Source of the DNA: Pseudoalteromonas haloplanktis ATCC 14393
GTDB lineage: Bacteria; Pseudomonadota; Gammaproteobacteria; Enterobacterales; Alteromonadaceae
DNA: 64,000 nt
Reading direction: 5' to 3'
Assembly: GCF_000238355.1 (NCBI RefSeq)
Contig: NZ_AHCA01000002.1
Coordinates: 186,001 to 250,000 of the forward strand
Part shown: in pieces, positions 45,111-54,262 of the stretch
Position numbering within the stretch: position 1 is the stretch's first letter
How the letters are laid out: every line of letters starts with the position of its first letter
Made by a program: the position numbers and the translations under genes
The notes under the pieces: model-generated
What the model was told of the DNA's origin: nothing
What the model saw: the letters and a program-made list of their open reading frames with translations, nothing else
Databases searched by the model: none

Positions 45111-46151
45111 TTAGCGCTTAAGTGACGCTGAGAAATCAAGCATGCGATTAAGCGACTTGAGTGCGCCTTCACGAAGGTCCATATCTACAAACACTTCTTT
45201 GCCAGTTGCATCTAATAACGCTTCCTCAATCGCTTTGAGGCCGTTCATTGCCATCCATGGGCAATGCGCACAACTTTTACAGGTTGCGCCCTCACCTGCT
45301 GTTGGTGCGGCTACAAATTCTTTATCTGGGCAAAGCTGCTGCATTTTATAAAAAATGCCGCGGTCGGTGGCCACAATAAACTTTTTGTTATCCATTGTTT
45401 GCGCAGCTTTAATTAATTGACTGGTTGAACCGACTGCATCAGCTAGAGCAACAATTTCGGCTGGTGATTCTGGGTGCACTAATACACCCGCATCTGGATA
45501 CAGCGCTTTCATGTCTTTTAAGGCTTTGGTTTTGAACTCGTCATGTACGATACATGCGCCATTCCACATGATCATATCAGCCCCAGTATTCTTTTGAATA
45601 TAGGCGCCTAAGTGTTTATCTGGGCCCCAGATGATTTTTTCGCCCATTTCATCTAAGTGTTCAACAATCTCAAGCGCACACGATGAGGTGACGATCCAAT
45701 CGGCACGTGCTTTAACAGCTGTTGATGTATTAGCATACACAACCACTTTACGATCAGGGTATTGATCGCAAAATGCAGAAAACTCGTCAATCGGGCAACC
45801 AATGTCTAGTGAGCAGGTTGCAGCAAGCGTTGGCATAACGACAGTTTTATTCGGGGTTAAAATTTTAGCTGTTTCACCCATAAAGCGCACACCCGCGACA
45901 ATGATCATGTCAGCATCGTGTTTAGCGCCAAAGCGCGCCATTTCTAACGAGTCAGCAACACAACCGCCCGTTTCTTCCGCAAGTGCTTGAATTTCAGGAT
46001 CAGTATAATAATGGGCAACCAATACAGCATTCTTATCAATCAATAGTTGTTTGATACGTGCTTTGTATTGCGCTTGCTCATCAACGTTCAACGGAGCTGG
46101 CTTAGGAGGAAAGATATAACCTTCAGGCATAATAGTTTGAGCTAAACTCAT
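45111..46151 (-). CDS. nadA: Quinolinate synthase NadA
   Basis: A 346-residue [4Fe-4S] enzyme that condenses iminoaspartate with dihydroxyacetone phosphate to quinolinate in NAD synthesis. Cysteines C113, C200 and C297 coincide exactly with the cluster ligands of E. coli NadA, and C-K-S-C-A-H-C is at 291-297. H-Y-Y-T-D-P-E near 47 is substrate-binding. The position downstream of cpoB and the lysine tRNA array is the same as in E. coli. nadB is not in the window. Confidence 0.96.
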   Translation of the reverse strand: MSLAQTIMPEGYIFPPKPAPLNVDEQAQYKARIKQLLIDKNAVLVAHYYTDPEIQALAEETGGCVADSLEMARFGAKHDADMIIVAGVRFMGETAKILTPNKTVVMPTLAATCSLDIGCPIDEFSAFCDQYPDRKVVVYANTSTAVKARADWIVTSSCALEIVEHLDEMGEKIIWGPDKHLGAYIQKNTGADMIMWNGACIVHDEFKTKALKDMKALYPDAGVLVHPESPAEIVALADAVGSTSQLIKAAQTMDNKKFIVATDRGIFYKMQQLCPDKEFVAAPTAGEGATCKSCAHCPWMAMNGLKAIEEALLDATGKEVFVDMDLREGALKSLNRMLDFSASLKR

Positions 46152-46232
46152 TTCTCGACCACTTAAATCTACAGTGCATTTATGGGGCGAATTATACGAG
46201 AATATAAAACTAAATAACAGTAGTGCTCATAA
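46152..46232. other. nadA upstream region
   Basis: About 80 AT-rich bases between the nadA start and repeat copy D. They probably hold the nadA promoter. I see no clear operator. Confidence 0.4.
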
Positions 46233-46362
46233 ATACCACTCGACTTAACTATTAAACCATTTAAGCGGGCTAAATAAAGCGCTAACAACGTTAGTAATTT
46301 TTTATGTACGACTGCATGGATGCAGGAGGTAGAGCAATGCAGGAGCAATTGCAGAGAACACT
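46233..46362. repeat. Palindromic-end repeat, copy D (truncated)
   Basis: Reverse-oriented partial copy. It starts ATACCACTCGACTTAA (one change from the family end), runs through GCGGGCTAAATAAAGCGCTAAC and the CTGCATGGATGCAG segment shared with copy C, and loses similarity after GCAATTGCAGAGAACA. The other end is missing, so it is probably a dead copy. It lies between nadA and the last lysine tRNA. The remaining 92 bases up to the tRNA show nothing recognisable. Confidence 0.7.
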
Positions 46363-46454
46363 AATTTATATTTTAGCAGTGAGCTCATTAATTGTGCCGA
46401 ATGAAACTTATGAAATACAAGGAGAGTAACTTTACGCAAAGAGGAAATACCAAA

Positions 46455-46530
46455 TGGTGGGTCATGATGGACTTGAACCATCGACCAATGGATTAAAAGT
46501 CCACTGCTCTACCAACTGAGCTAATGACCC
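46455..46530 (-). tRNA. tRNA-Lys(TTT), array copy 7 in transcription order
   Basis: 76 bases with encoded CCA. Acceptor GGGTCAT/ATGACCC, anticodon loop CTTTTAA, T-loop TTCAAGT. Last gene of the seven-copy array. Its upstream spacer is 65 bases, shorter than the 77-base spacers of the others. Confidence 0.97.
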
Positions 46531-46595
46531 GCTCTGGTGCTTGTAAAAGCCTACGTAGATCCGCCGATTAAAACCATTCTGTACACTGTAAAGAA

Positions 46596-46671
46596 TGGTG
46601 GGTCATGATGGACTTGAACCATCGACCAATGGATTAAAAGTCCACTGCTCTACCAACTGAGCTAATGACCC
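46596..46671 (-). tRNA. tRNA-Lys(TTT), array copy 6
   Basis: Identical to the neighbouring copies over all 76 bases, anticodon TTT. Member of the 153-base tandem repeat. Confidence 0.97.
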
Positions 46672-46748
46672 GCTCTGATGCTTGTAAAAGCCTACGTAGA
46701 TCCGCCGATTGAAACCATTCAACTTATAGCATAAAGCCAAATAAAGAA

Positions 46749-46824
46749 TGGTGGGTCATGATGGACTTGAACCATCGACCAATGGATTAAAAGTCCACTG
46801 CTCTACCAACTGAGCTAATGACCC
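46749..46824 (-). tRNA. tRNA-Lys(TTT), array copy 5
   Basis: Identical to the neighbouring copies, anticodon TTT. Flanked by the conserved 77-base spacers. Confidence 0.97.
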
Positions 46825-46901
46825 GCTCTGGTGCTTGTAAAAGCCTGCGTAAATCCGCCGATTGAAACCATTCAACTTATAGCATGAAGCCAAATAAAGA
46901 A

Positions 46902-46977
46902 TGGTGGGTCATGATGGACTTGAACCATCGACCAATGGATTAAAAGTCCACTGCTCTACCAACTGAGCTAATGACCC
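46902..46977 (-). tRNA. tRNA-Lys(TTT), array copy 4
   Basis: Identical to the neighbouring copies, anticodon TTT, encoded CCA. Confidence 0.97.
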
Positions 46978-47054
46978 GCTCTGGTGCTTATAAAAGCGTG
47001 CGTAAATCCGCCGATTGAAAGCATTCAACTCTTAGCATAAAGCCAAATAAAGAA

Positions 47055-47130
47055 TGGTGGGTCATGATGGACTTGAACCATCGACCAATGGATTAAAAGT
47101 CCACTGCTCTACCAACTGAGCTAATGACCC
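47055..47130 (-). tRNA. tRNA-Lys(TTT), array copy 3
   Basis: Identical to the neighbouring copies, anticodon TTT, encoded CCA. Confidence 0.97.
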
Positions 47131-47207
47131 GCTCTGGTGCTTTTAAAAGCGTGCGTAAATCCGCCGATTGAAACCATTCAACTCTTAGCATAAAGCCAAA
47201 TAAAGAA

Positions 47208-47283
47208 TGGTGGGTCATGATGGACTTGAACCATCGACCAATGGATTAAAAGTCCACTGCTCTACCAACTGAGCTAATGACCC
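47208..47283 (-). tRNA. tRNA-Lys(TTT), array copy 2
   Basis: Identical to the neighbouring copies, anticodon TTT, encoded CCA. Confidence 0.97.
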
Positions 47284-47360
47284 GCTCTGGTGCTTATAAA
47301 AGCCTGCGTAAATCCGCCGATTGAAACCATTCAACTTATAGCATAAAGCCGAATAAAGAA

Positions 47361-47436
47361 TGGTGGGTCATGATGGACTTGAACCATCGACCAATGGATT
47401 AAAAGTCCACTGCTCTACCAATTGAGCTAATGACCC
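47361..47436 (-). tRNA. tRNA-Lys(TTT), array copy 1 (promoter-proximal)
   Basis: Same tRNA with one base change in the D-loop (GCTCAATTGG instead of GCTCAGTTGG). Anticodon TTT. First gene after the array promoter. Confidence 0.97.
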
Positions 47437-47489
47437 GCTCTTTTTGCCGCAATTTGAGTGGTTGAACCATTCGTTTGCTGCGGGCGCTT

Positions 47490-47517
47490 ATAATACTTAT
47501 TTAAAAAATGAGTGCAA
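47490..47517 (-). promoter_or_regulatory. Promoter of the tRNA-Lys array
   Basis: On the (-) strand, TTGCAC and TATTAT are separated by 16 bases and followed by a GC-rich discriminator (GCGCCCGC). That discriminator is typical of stable-RNA promoters under stringent control. It sits about 53 bases upstream of the first tRNA. Confidence 0.7.
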
Positions 47518-47604
47518 CAGAAAATGTCTCTTTTTTTAAGTTTTTATGTCTAGTTGACCAATTTTAGACCGCTTATGACAAAAAGCAGTCTAATCAAGCT
47601 GATT

Positions 47605-48357
47605 CTACATTTTTGCAATGCGATCAGTGGCCAACTTTGCAGCAGTTGTACTTGGGTATTGATTGATCAAATCACTCAACGTTTTTAATGCTTGCTCAGC
47701 TAAACCTTGTTCTTGTAACAAAGTACCAAGCTTCAACATTGCATCAGGACGTTTATTTGAATTTGGAAATTCATTGACAACAACTTTAAAGTGTTCCGAC
47801 GCTTTTACTGGATCATTTTTAATTGTCAGTAATTGCCCTAACCAATAATGAGCGTTTGATGCATACACAGAGTTTGGGTACGTTGTTAAAAAGGTTTGAA
47901 ACTCTGGAATTGCCTGATCGTAACGCTTGTCTTTCATTATTAATGCTACTGCGCGCTCGTAAGCTTCATTCTCGGACAGATCTGAGCTAATTGCTTGCGA
48001 TGGAACAGGGTCTGCATATTGATCAGCACTGGATGCACTAGGTTGTGAATAAGCTTGGCTAACACGATTTTCAATTTCTTGATAAAGCTCGCGCTGACGC
48101 TGTAACACTTTTTCTAGTTTATAGGTTTGCTCTTCGGTGATCCCACGAACTTGGCTCACTTCATCTTGCAGTACATTAAGCTGTTGTTGTAACTCAACTT
48201 GTAACAAGTTACGCGACTGCATCATGTTTTCAAGGGCAGCAAGGCGTTTTTCTATACTCGATTGTGAACTCGCAGCTTCTGAAACAGGAGCGGGAGCAGC
48301 CCAAACGTGGGTGCTCCCGCTCAATATCATGGCTGCCAAAATAATTTTCGGCTTCAT
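47605..48357 (-). CDS. cpoB: Cell division coordinator CpoB (YbgF)
   Basis: A 250-residue periplasmic protein. It has a signal peptide cut near V-W-A-A, then an N-terminal coiled coil (about 30-100, with L-E-N-M-M-Q-S and L-Q-Q-Q-L-N-V-L-Q-D-E heptads) that trimerises. The C-terminal half holds TPR-type repeats with the typical A-H-Y-W-L-G-Q and F-P-N-S-x-K-x-P-D-A-M-L-K-L-G. It links Tol-Pal constriction with PBP1b during division. It is the last gene of the tol-pal operon, 13 bases after pal. Confidence 0.93.
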   Translation of the reverse strand: MKPKIILAAMILSGSTHVWAAPAPVSEAASSQSSIEKRLAALENMMQSRNLLQVELQQQLNVLQDEVSQVRGITEEQTYKLEKVLQRQRELYQEIENRVSQAYSQPSASSADQYADPVPSQAISSDLSENEAYERAVALIMKDKRYDQAIPEFQTFLTTYPNSVYASNAHYWLGQLLTIKNDPVKASEHFKVVVNEFPNSNKRPDAMLKLGTLLQEQGLAEQALKTLSDLINQYPSTTAAKLATDRIAKM

Positions 48358-48370
48358 AATGTCTCTAATC

Positions 48371-48913
48371 TTAGTAAACTAGTACCGCACGGCGGTTTTT
48401 AGCGAAAGCAGATTCAGTACGTGATTTAACCATTGGCTTTTCTTCACCATAGCTCACTACTGACATTTGGCTTGCTGAAACACCTAAGCTTTGTAGGTAT
48501 TTTTCAACTGCTTGGCCACGGTGCTCACCAAGAGCAATATTGTACTCAGGTGTACCACGTTCATCAGCATGACCTTCAATTAATACTTTAACTGATGGGT
48601 TTTTAACTAAAAACTCTGCGTGTGCACGAAGTAATTCACCGTACTGACCTTGAATTGTTGCTTTATCAAAATCAAAGTAAATAATTTGTTCTTTACGTAA
48701 TTCGTCATACTTCTGACGAAGTTCTTCTTGTGCTTGTTGCTCTGGCGTCAATGTAGCCACTTCAACTGTATCAGTATTCGCTGTTTGCTCTACAGTTGCT
48801 TGATTTGATTGATTTGCTGCACCTTCATCGATATCTGAAGATGAGCTACAAGCTGCTAGTGTCATAACTGGCACAGCAATTAGCAGGCCTTTAAGTATTT
48901 TATTAAGTTGCAT
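48371..48913 (-). CDS. pal: Peptidoglycan-associated lipoprotein Pal
   Basis: A 180-residue outer-membrane lipoprotein. The lipobox L-A-A-C puts the acylated cysteine at C22. An acidic linker follows, and the C-terminal OmpA-like domain binds peptidoglycan (F-D-F-D-K-A-T-I, G-H-A-D-E-R-G-T-P-E-Y-N, G-x-x-R-x-x-A-V). The start is the ATG at 48913, where the signal peptide begins, with AGGAA upstream. The frame extends to 48970 inside the tolB end. Confidence 0.95.
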   Translation of the reverse strand: MQLNKILKGLLIAVPVMTLAACSSSSDIDEGAANQSNQATVEQTANTDTVEVATLTPEQQAQEELRQKYDELRKEQIIYFDFDKATIQGQYGELLRAHAEFLVKNPSVKVLIEGHADERGTPEYNIALGEHRGQAVEKYLQSLGVSASQMSVVSYGEEKPMVKSRTESAFAKNRRAVLVY

Positions 48914-48948
48914 TGAGTAGATTCCTATATTGAGTAAACCAGCAAATA

Positions 48949-50307
48949 TTATTGTAAATAAGGCGACCACGCAGGTGCCTTTACTTGTCCATTTAGCACA
49001 GGTAACCGTGCTTTAAAGCGACCGTCCATTGATACTAGCGCTAGTACCTGCTTATTATTATGAAGCGTGCTATAAATGATCATCGAACCGTTTGGCGCTA
49101 TGCTCGGTGATTCATCTAGGCGCGTTCGCGTTAACACTTGAAATGCGCCTGTAGCCAGCTCTTTCTTAGCGAGATGGTACTGCCCGTTGGTACGGTTAAC
49201 CATCACTAATTCTTTGCCATCAGGGGTAACTGAACCTGCTAGATTCATGTCACCGTCAAAGGTCATTCGTTGTGACCTACCTGTTTGTAAATTTAACTTA
49301 TAAATCTGAGCATTACCACCCCTTTCAGAGGTAAACACGATATCTTGACCATTAGGATGCCAAGACGGTTCAGTATCTATACTACGGTGGTTAGTCAAAC
49401 GGGTTTCTTTACGTGTTGCTAAGTCTAGCATATACACTTCTGTTGCGCCGTTTCTGTCCTTTGATAGTACCAAAAGTAATTTTTTGCCGTCTGGCGAAAA
49501 CTGCGGTGCACCGTTAATACCTTGATGGCTAGTGATTAACTCACGTTTGCCTGAGTATAAATCTTGGATATAAATTTGGCTTTGACGATTCTCAAATGTT
49601 ACATACGCAAGCTTGGTACCATCAGGTGACCACGCTGGTGACATCAATGGCTCTTGCGAGCGCAACAATACTTGCTCGTTAAAACCATCATAGTCGGCTA
49701 CCACTAGCTGATACGGCTTAGGTTCATCATCACGCACGATAACATACGCAATTTTAGTTAAAAATGCGCCACGTTCACCAGTGAGTTTTTCATAAATAAC
49801 ATCACTAATGCGGTGTGCATAACGTCTAAAGCCAGTATCACTAATTACACTCTCGCGTGCTTCTTGAATATGATCTTGGCTTTTAATTAGCTTGCCATTG
49901 CTCATCATTTGCGTTTCGCCGCCAGTGATTTGACCACGAATAACATCAACCAACTCATAACGCACTAAGTAACGGCCATCAGTTTGTTGTTCAACTTCAC
50001 CTACTAAAATAGCTTCAACACCTTTATTTACCCATGCAGCATAGTCAACGTCTGCATCTTTACTAGGCAACTGCGGCATCTCATTTACATCAATTGGTTT
50101 AAACTTTCCGCTGCGCATTAAATCAGCAGCAATTACAGTGCTGAGCTTTTGCGGAATTGGCCCAACACCCTTGTATTTAAATGGCACAATAGCAATAGGC
50201 CGTGCTCCATCAATACCCTCTGTGATGACTATTTCAAGTGCTGCATTGGCAACACCAGCAAAGCCTAAAACGAAAATTAAACAAACTGTTTTCAACTTGT
50301 TGAACAT
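48949..50307 (-). CDS. tolB: Tol-Pal periplasmic beta-propeller protein TolB
   Basis: A 452-residue periplasmic protein with a signal peptide cut near A-N-A-A, an N-terminal D1/D2 domain, and a six-bladed propeller built of repeats of the S-P-x-W-S-P-D-G-x-x-L-A-Y type. It binds Pal and passes the TolQRA energy signal. It lies 9 bases after tolA. Confidence 0.95.
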   Translation of the reverse strand: MFNKLKTVCLIFVLGFAGVANAALEIVITEGIDGARPIAIVPFKYKGVGPIPQKLSTVIAADLMRSGKFKPIDVNEMPQLPSKDADVDYAAWVNKGVEAILVGEVEQQTDGRYLVRYELVDVIRGQITGGETQMMSNGKLIKSQDHIQEARESVISDTGFRRYAHRISDVIYEKLTGERGAFLTKIAYVIVRDDEPKPYQLVVADYDGFNEQVLLRSQEPLMSPAWSPDGTKLAYVTFENRQSQIYIQDLYSGKRELITSHQGINGAPQFSPDGKKLLLVLSKDRNGATEVYMLDLATRKETRLTNHRSIDTEPSWHPNGQDIVFTSERGGNAQIYKLNLQTGRSQRMTFDGDMNLAGSVTPDGKELVMVNRTNGQYHLAKKELATGAFQVLTRTRLDESPSIAPNGSMIIYSTLHNNKQVLALVSMDGRFKARLPVLNGQVKAPAWSPYLQ

Positions 50308-50316
50308 ACCATTCCT

Positions 50317-51243
50317 TTAAAATTGTGGCTTAATTGTTAAGTTAATATTTTTTAATTGCTCAAACACATCTTTATCTTTAGAAACTGGCAGCGTATCAGC
50401 CATACGCACCGCTCTAAGCGCCGCTTCACATACTAACTTATCACCGCCTAATGATTTAACCTGCGTTACCAAGCCATTAAAGCCTAGACGTATATTGACA
50501 CGACATTGTTGATTTTTCATTTTTTCATCGATTAATAAGTTTTGCTGGATCCGCGCCATTATTAATGCTTTGTATTTATCAACCTCAGTGCCAACTTGTT
50601 GTTGACGAACTTTATTACGTGCAGCTTGCTCTGACGCTAGCTGTTCTTGCAACATTTGTTCTTGTAATGCTTTTTGACGCGCGGCTTCAGCAGCTTCTGC
50701 ACGCTCTTTAGCTTCTTGCTCTTGACGCTTGCGCTCTGCTTCCGCCTTTTTAAGTGCTTCTTCTTCAGCTTTGCGTTTTTCAGCAGCCGCTTTCGCAGCG
50801 AGTTCAGCTTGCTCTTTTTGCTTTTCAGCTTGCTGTGCTTTTTCACGTTCTTTTTGCTCAATTTCGCGGGCTTTTTTCGCCTGTGCTTGTGCTTGTGCGG
50901 TTTCTTTCTCTTTCGCGCGACGCTCTTGCTCTAATTTTTTAATTCGTCTATCTTCTGCTTCACGTTGCTTACGAGCATCCGATGCACGGCGCTCTAAATC
51001 ACGAATACGTTTATCTTCAGCACGTTTTTTATCATCTTCTTGACGTTTTAACTCAGCAATCTTTTGCTCAACCATTTTTTGGTCAACAGTCACCGCTGAC
51101 ACCGCGTTCTCAGCCTCAGGCATGGCAGTATTTAATGTTACTTCCATTACTGAAGGTGCTGAAGTATGAAAATTTGCAGTGCCAATTAGCACGCCTATAA
51201 TCGCAAGGTGCAACAACACTGATTTTACTACTGAAGCACCCAT
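50317..51243 (-). CDS. tolA: Tol system energy-transducing protein TolA
   Basis: A 308-residue inner-membrane protein. One N-terminal helix (about 7-25) is followed by a long Lys/Glu/Ala/Arg-rich coiled-coil stalk (about 55-220) and a C-terminal globular domain (about 225-308) with R-V-N-I-R-L-G-F-N-G-L. The stalk explains several long open frames in other frames here. The start is the ATG at 51243, one base after the tolR stop, with AAGGGA 12 bases upstream. A TTG at 51264 lacks a ribosome binding site. Confidence 0.93.
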   Translation of the reverse strand: MGASVVKSVLLHLAIIGVLIGTANFHTSAPSVMEVTLNTAMPEAENAVSAVTVDQKMVEQKIAELKRQEDDKKRAEDKRIRDLERRASDARKQREAEDRRIKKLEQERRAKEKETAQAQAQAKKAREIEQKEREKAQQAEKQKEQAELAAKAAAEKRKAEEEALKKAEAERKRQEQEAKERAEAAEAARQKALQEQMLQEQLASEQAARNKVRQQQVGTEVDKYKALIMARIQQNLLIDEKMKNQQCRVNIRLGFNGLVTQVKSLGGDKLVCEAALRAVRMADTLPVSKDKDVFEQLKNINLTIKPQF

Positions 51244-51244
51244 A

Positions 51245-51679
51245 CTATTTTTTATTCCCTTCAAATGATTCAGTCATTAAACCTACCGAAGGTACGCCTG
51301 CGTTTTTCAAAAAGTCCATTAGTAACAATACCTCTTGGTACGATACTTTGCCTGATCCTTTGATCATTACTGGCGTTTCTGGATTTTTCATTAATTGTAA
51401 TTTGATCACTGCAGCAACATCTAAAGCTTCCATAGGCTCCTCAGGATCAGTACCAATGCTTACATAGTACTTACCTTGCGAATCAATAGAGGCAATAATT
51501 GGCGGTGTATCTTTAGTATCAACTAAATCTGATTCTTCCATTTTTGGTAAATCAACTTTAACACCGTGAGTGATCAAAGGCGCTGTTGCCATAAAGATGA
51601 TCAATAATACCAACATTACATCTATATAAGGAACTACGTTTATCTCTGCAACAGGACGACGTTTCTTACGCTGATACAT
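51245..51679 (-). CDS. tolR: Tol system proton-channel subunit TolR (ExbD family)
   Basis: A 144-residue protein with one N-terminal membrane helix. The conserved [15 protein letters not shown] segment contains the channel Asp (about D20), followed by a periplasmic domain. The start overlaps the tolQ end by 14 bases. Confidence 0.95.
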   Translation of the reverse strand: MYQRKKRRPVAEINVVPYIDVMLVLLIIFMATAPLITHGVKVDLPKMEESDLVDTKDTPPIIASIDSQGKYYVSIGTDPEEPMEALDVAAVIKLQLMKNPETPVMIKGSGKVSYQEVLLLMDFLKNAGVPSVGLMTESFEGNKK

Positions 51680-52370
51680 TCGCTTTTGCCTCTATTTGTG
51701 TAGCTGCTTGACGGTGTAAAATATTCGCGAACTCTTCCATAAAGTTAATGTAGTGAGACTCAAGTTTTTCAACTTTGTTAGCAAAGCGGTTATAGGCAAT
51801 TACAGCTGGGATTGCTGCAAATAGACCCATTGCTGTAGCTATCAACGCCTCGGCAATGCCTGGTGCTACCATCTGTAAGGTTGCTTGCTTAACTTCACCC
51901 AGCGCGATAAAGGCATTCATTATGCCCCACACAGTACCAAATAAACCAATATAAGGGCTAATAGAGCCAACCGTTGCCAAAAACGATAAGCTTGATTCTA
52001 GTTTTTCAATTTCACGAGATAAAGCCACACGCATTGAGCGGTGTGTACCTTCCATTACAATACTGGCACTTTGAAACGATGTTTTTTTATGGCGTGCAAA
52101 TTCTTTAAAGCCAGCAATAAACAATGCTTCTATACCACTTGAATTACCACTGCGTGACGATATTTCGTTGTAAAGTTTACTTAAATCGATGCCAGACCAA
52201 AACTTTTGTTCAAAACGTTTTGCTTGTGTTAACGCATCAGAAATAGCTTTCTTACGTTGAAAAATTATTGCCCATGACATGACTGACATTGCAACGAGTG
52301 CCAACATTACCAACTGCACAAGAAAACTTGCTTCTAGAATTAAATCTAAAAAATTAAGCCCTGAACCCAC
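51666..52370 (-). CDS. tolQ: Tol system channel subunit TolQ (ExbB/MotA family)
   Basis: A 234-residue protein with three membrane helices. [10 protein letters not shown] and [15 protein letters not shown] are the channel-lining motifs. It is the first gene of the tolQRAB-pal-cpoB operon here. ybgC, which usually precedes it, is absent. The leader has AGGAG-like sequence before the ATG. Confidence 0.95.
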   Translation of the reverse strand: MGSGLNFLDLILEASFLVQLVMLALVAMSVMSWAIIFQRKKAISDALTQAKRFEQKFWSGIDLSKLYNEISSRSGNSSGIEALFIAGFKEFARHKKTSFQSASIVMEGTHRSMRVALSREIEKLESSLSFLATVGSISPYIGLFGTVWGIMNAFIALGEVKQATLQMVAPGIAEALIATAMGLFAAIPAVIAYNRFANKVEKLESHYINFMEEFANILHRQAATQIEAKANVSA

Positions 52371-52858
52371 ATTAAACTCCTAATAAGATTTCTTGTAAAA
52401 ATACCATTTCTTTATACGCTAGCTATCAGACCAACAGGTTGGCCTAAAGTTGCAACTAGTGTATCTATTCAGCTCGTTACTGACAACGCTATTGCTGTGA
52501 ATTAGCAACAAAAAACGTTGAAAAGCAGGTCTGCAACTTTTTATTTAGCTAAATCAGCCAACGCAATTCAAGCTCTATTTCCAACGACCTAGATAAATAT
52601 TCTGGCACGGTGCGTATTTATCAACAAAAACTCTATAAAACACTGCGTTTATTCACTATGTGTGCATAACCACGCAAAAGCACCATTTAAAGTTTAAAAC
52701 AGGACAGTTTAACTAATCCGTTTAAAAACCAACCAACTAAATAAAGTTTCATAAATTCAACAAACTAATAACTTTCTGTGAATTTTATGAACACAAATAA
52801 AGAAAACAAAAAAGTCTAGCTATTAGTTTTTTTTATCTGAAAATTAAATTTTTCTAGT
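52371..52858. other. Long AT-rich gap upstream of tolQ
   Basis: No open frame of note. On the tolQ strand TATAAA (52411-52416) is a possible -10 box, and a 16-base near-palindrome GACCAAC-ag-GTTGGCC lies just upstream at 52429-52444, in the region of the -35 box, which could be an operator. The rest is unusually AT-rich with several T and A runs and nothing recognisable. The thioesterase gene ybgC that normally occupies this place is missing. Confidence 0.4.
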
Positions 52859-52887
52859 TTGAACAAAAAACAACTATTGCGTATTAT
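52859..52887 (+). promoter_or_regulatory. Sigma-70 promoter of a candidate small RNA
   Basis: TTGAAC and TATTAT with a 17-base spacer, near the consensus. A start point at about 52894 is expected. No protein gene follows on this strand before a terminator. Confidence 0.65.
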
Positions 52888-52893
52888 TCTCAC

Positions 52894-53074
52894 ATACCGA
52901 GCTAGCGCAGTAATGAATACTTCATGAAGCCCAGTTCTTTGCAATATGAATCTGATTTTTCGTATTGCTAAGCTTAAAGTCCTCTTGATAAAACTTGATG
53001 AGTTTAAGCTGTGTTCCCTAGATTACTTCCTTCAACTTGTTGTTTGCCCGCATCTTTATGCGGGCTTTTTTTTT
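52894..53074 (+). ncRNA. Candidate small RNA of about 180 bases between tolQ and ruvB
   Basis: A transcript unit without coding sequence: a near-consensus promoter at 52859-52887, then two internal hairpins, then a strong terminator. Hairpin 1 (52941-52968) has a 10-pair stem GCAATATGAA/TTCGTATTGC with an 8-base loop. Hairpin 2 (52971-53010) has an 8-pair stem AGCTTAAA/TTTAAGCT, with an inner CTC/GAG. CTTCATGAAG near 52919-52928 is a further small palindrome. It does not look like 6S, tmRNA, SRP RNA, RNase P RNA, Spot 42, GcvB or CsrB. It is read away from tolQ and towards ruvB. Function is unknown. Confidence 0.6.
53046..53074 (+). terminator. Strong Rho-independent terminator of the candidate small RNA
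   Basis: GCCCGCAT-cttt-ATGCGGGC followed by nine T. An excellent intrinsic terminator, pointing on the + strand where no protein gene is present. Confidence 0.9.
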
Positions 53075-53209
53075 GCCCTAAATAAAAGCTAAGCGCCGCG
53101 CTATGTGGGATACAATATCGTTTACAAACTTAACAGCATGTGAATTATATTTGTTACAACAACTAAATACCTATGTACATAGGCTAAGCGGTTAAAAAGA
53201 CAACTATAG

Positions 53210-53235
53210 GTGGCTATACATGCGCGTATAACCAC
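53210..53235 (-). terminator. Probable terminator after ruvB
   Basis: On the (-) strand GTGGTTATAC and GTATAGCCAC make a 10-pair stem (one G-U) with a 6-base loop, 13 bases after the ruvB stop. A U-rich tract follows only after about 15 bases, so it may be weak. A separate perfect 14-base palindrome CCTATGTACATAGG lies at 53170-53183. Confidence 0.5.
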
Positions 53236-53247
53236 TGGAAGTGAGAT

Positions 53248-54255
53248 TTACTGTTGCTTTGCTAATAAGCCAAAGTGATGGTAAGCGTTATCAGACACAA
53301 TCCGCCCGCGTGGAGTTCGCTGTATGAAACCTTGCTGGATCAAGTATGGTTCAATCACATCTTCGATGGTTTCTTTTTCTTCACCGATGGCGGCTGCTAA
53401 GTTATCTAAGCCTACAGGGCCACCCATAAATTTTTCTATGATGGCAAGCAAGTATTTACGATCCATGTAGTCAAAACCACTTTTATCAACATCAATCATG
53501 TTCAGCGCCTGCTCTGCTACTTCAGCATTAACAGTTCCATCTGATTTTACTTGCGTGTAATCACGTACTCGACGCAATAATCGATTTGCAATACGCGGAG
53601 TGCCACGAGAGCGTTTCGCTATTTCAGCTGCGCCATCATCACACATTTGTAAATTTAAATAATGTGCTGAACGCCCTACTATGGTTGAGAGATCAGCAAC
53701 AGAATAAAATTCTAAGCGCTGCACAATACCAAAGCGATCTCTCAGCGGTGATGTTAACGAGCCTGCCCGCGTAGTGGCGCCAATGAGTGTAAAGGCAGGT
53801 AAATCAAGCTTGATTGACCGTGCTGCAGGGCCTTCACCAATCATTAAATCAAGTTGGTAATCTTCCATGGCAGGATATAAAATCTCTTCAACTTGAGGAC
53901 TAAGTCTGTGTATTTCATCTATAAACAGTACATCACCTTCTTCAAGATTGGTAAGTAGCGCGGCTAAGTCCCCTGCTTTTTCAAGTACCGGGCCTGATGT
54001 GGTTTTAATACTGACATTCAGCTCGTTCGCAACAATATTCGCCAAGGTGGTTTTACCTAACCCTGGAGGGCCAAATATTAATAAATGATCGAGTGCTTCA
54101 CCACGGGTTCGAGCCGCCTCTATAAATATTTCCATTTGCTGTTTAACATGGGGCTGACCTGTGTAATCGGCTAATAGTTTTGGCCGTATAGCGCGATCAA
54201 CAACATCTTCATTACTTTGTTCTGTCGCATCAATTAAACGATCCGCTTCAATCAT
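53248..54255 (-). CDS. ruvB: Holliday junction branch-migration ATPase RuvB
   Basis: A 335-residue AAA+ motor. Walker [10 protein letters not shown] is at 62-70, Walker B is I-D-E-I-H-R-L, sensor I is I-G-A-T-T-R-A-G, and the C-terminal winged helix holds P-R-G-R. It lies 7 bases after ruvA in a ruvC-ruvA-ruvB operon. Confidence 0.97.
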   Translation of the reverse strand: MIEADRLIDATEQSNEDVVDRAIRPKLLADYTGQPHVKQQMEIFIEAARTRGEALDHLLIFGPPGLGKTTLANIVANELNVSIKTTSGPVLEKAGDLAALLTNLEEGDVLFIDEIHRLSPQVEEILYPAMEDYQLDLMIGEGPAARSIKLDLPAFTLIGATTRAGSLTSPLRDRFGIVQRLEFYSVADLSTIVGRSAHYLNLQMCDDGAAEIAKRSRGTPRIANRLLRRVRDYTQVKSDGTVNAEVAEQALNMIDVDKSGFDYMDRKYLLAIIEKFMGGPVGLDNLAAAIGEEKETIEDVIEPYLIQQGFIQRTPRGRIVSDNAYHHFGLLAKQQ

Positions 54256-54262
54256 GGTTTAC

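Noticed and set aside
46455-47436. Regular tandem repeats that could look like a CRISPR array
   Set aside because: The repeat units contain complete tRNA-Lys genes, and the spacers are conserved, not unique.
50637-51200. Several long open frames opposite and out of frame to tolA
   Set aside because: They arise from the repetitive Lys/Glu/Ala codons of the TolA coiled-coil stalk and have no family features.
52894-53074. Known RNA families (6S, GcvB, CsrB, Spot 42, tmRNA, 4.5S) for the RNA between tolQ and ruvB
   Set aside because: None of their hallmark sequences or overall folds could be seen, so it is reported only as a candidate.
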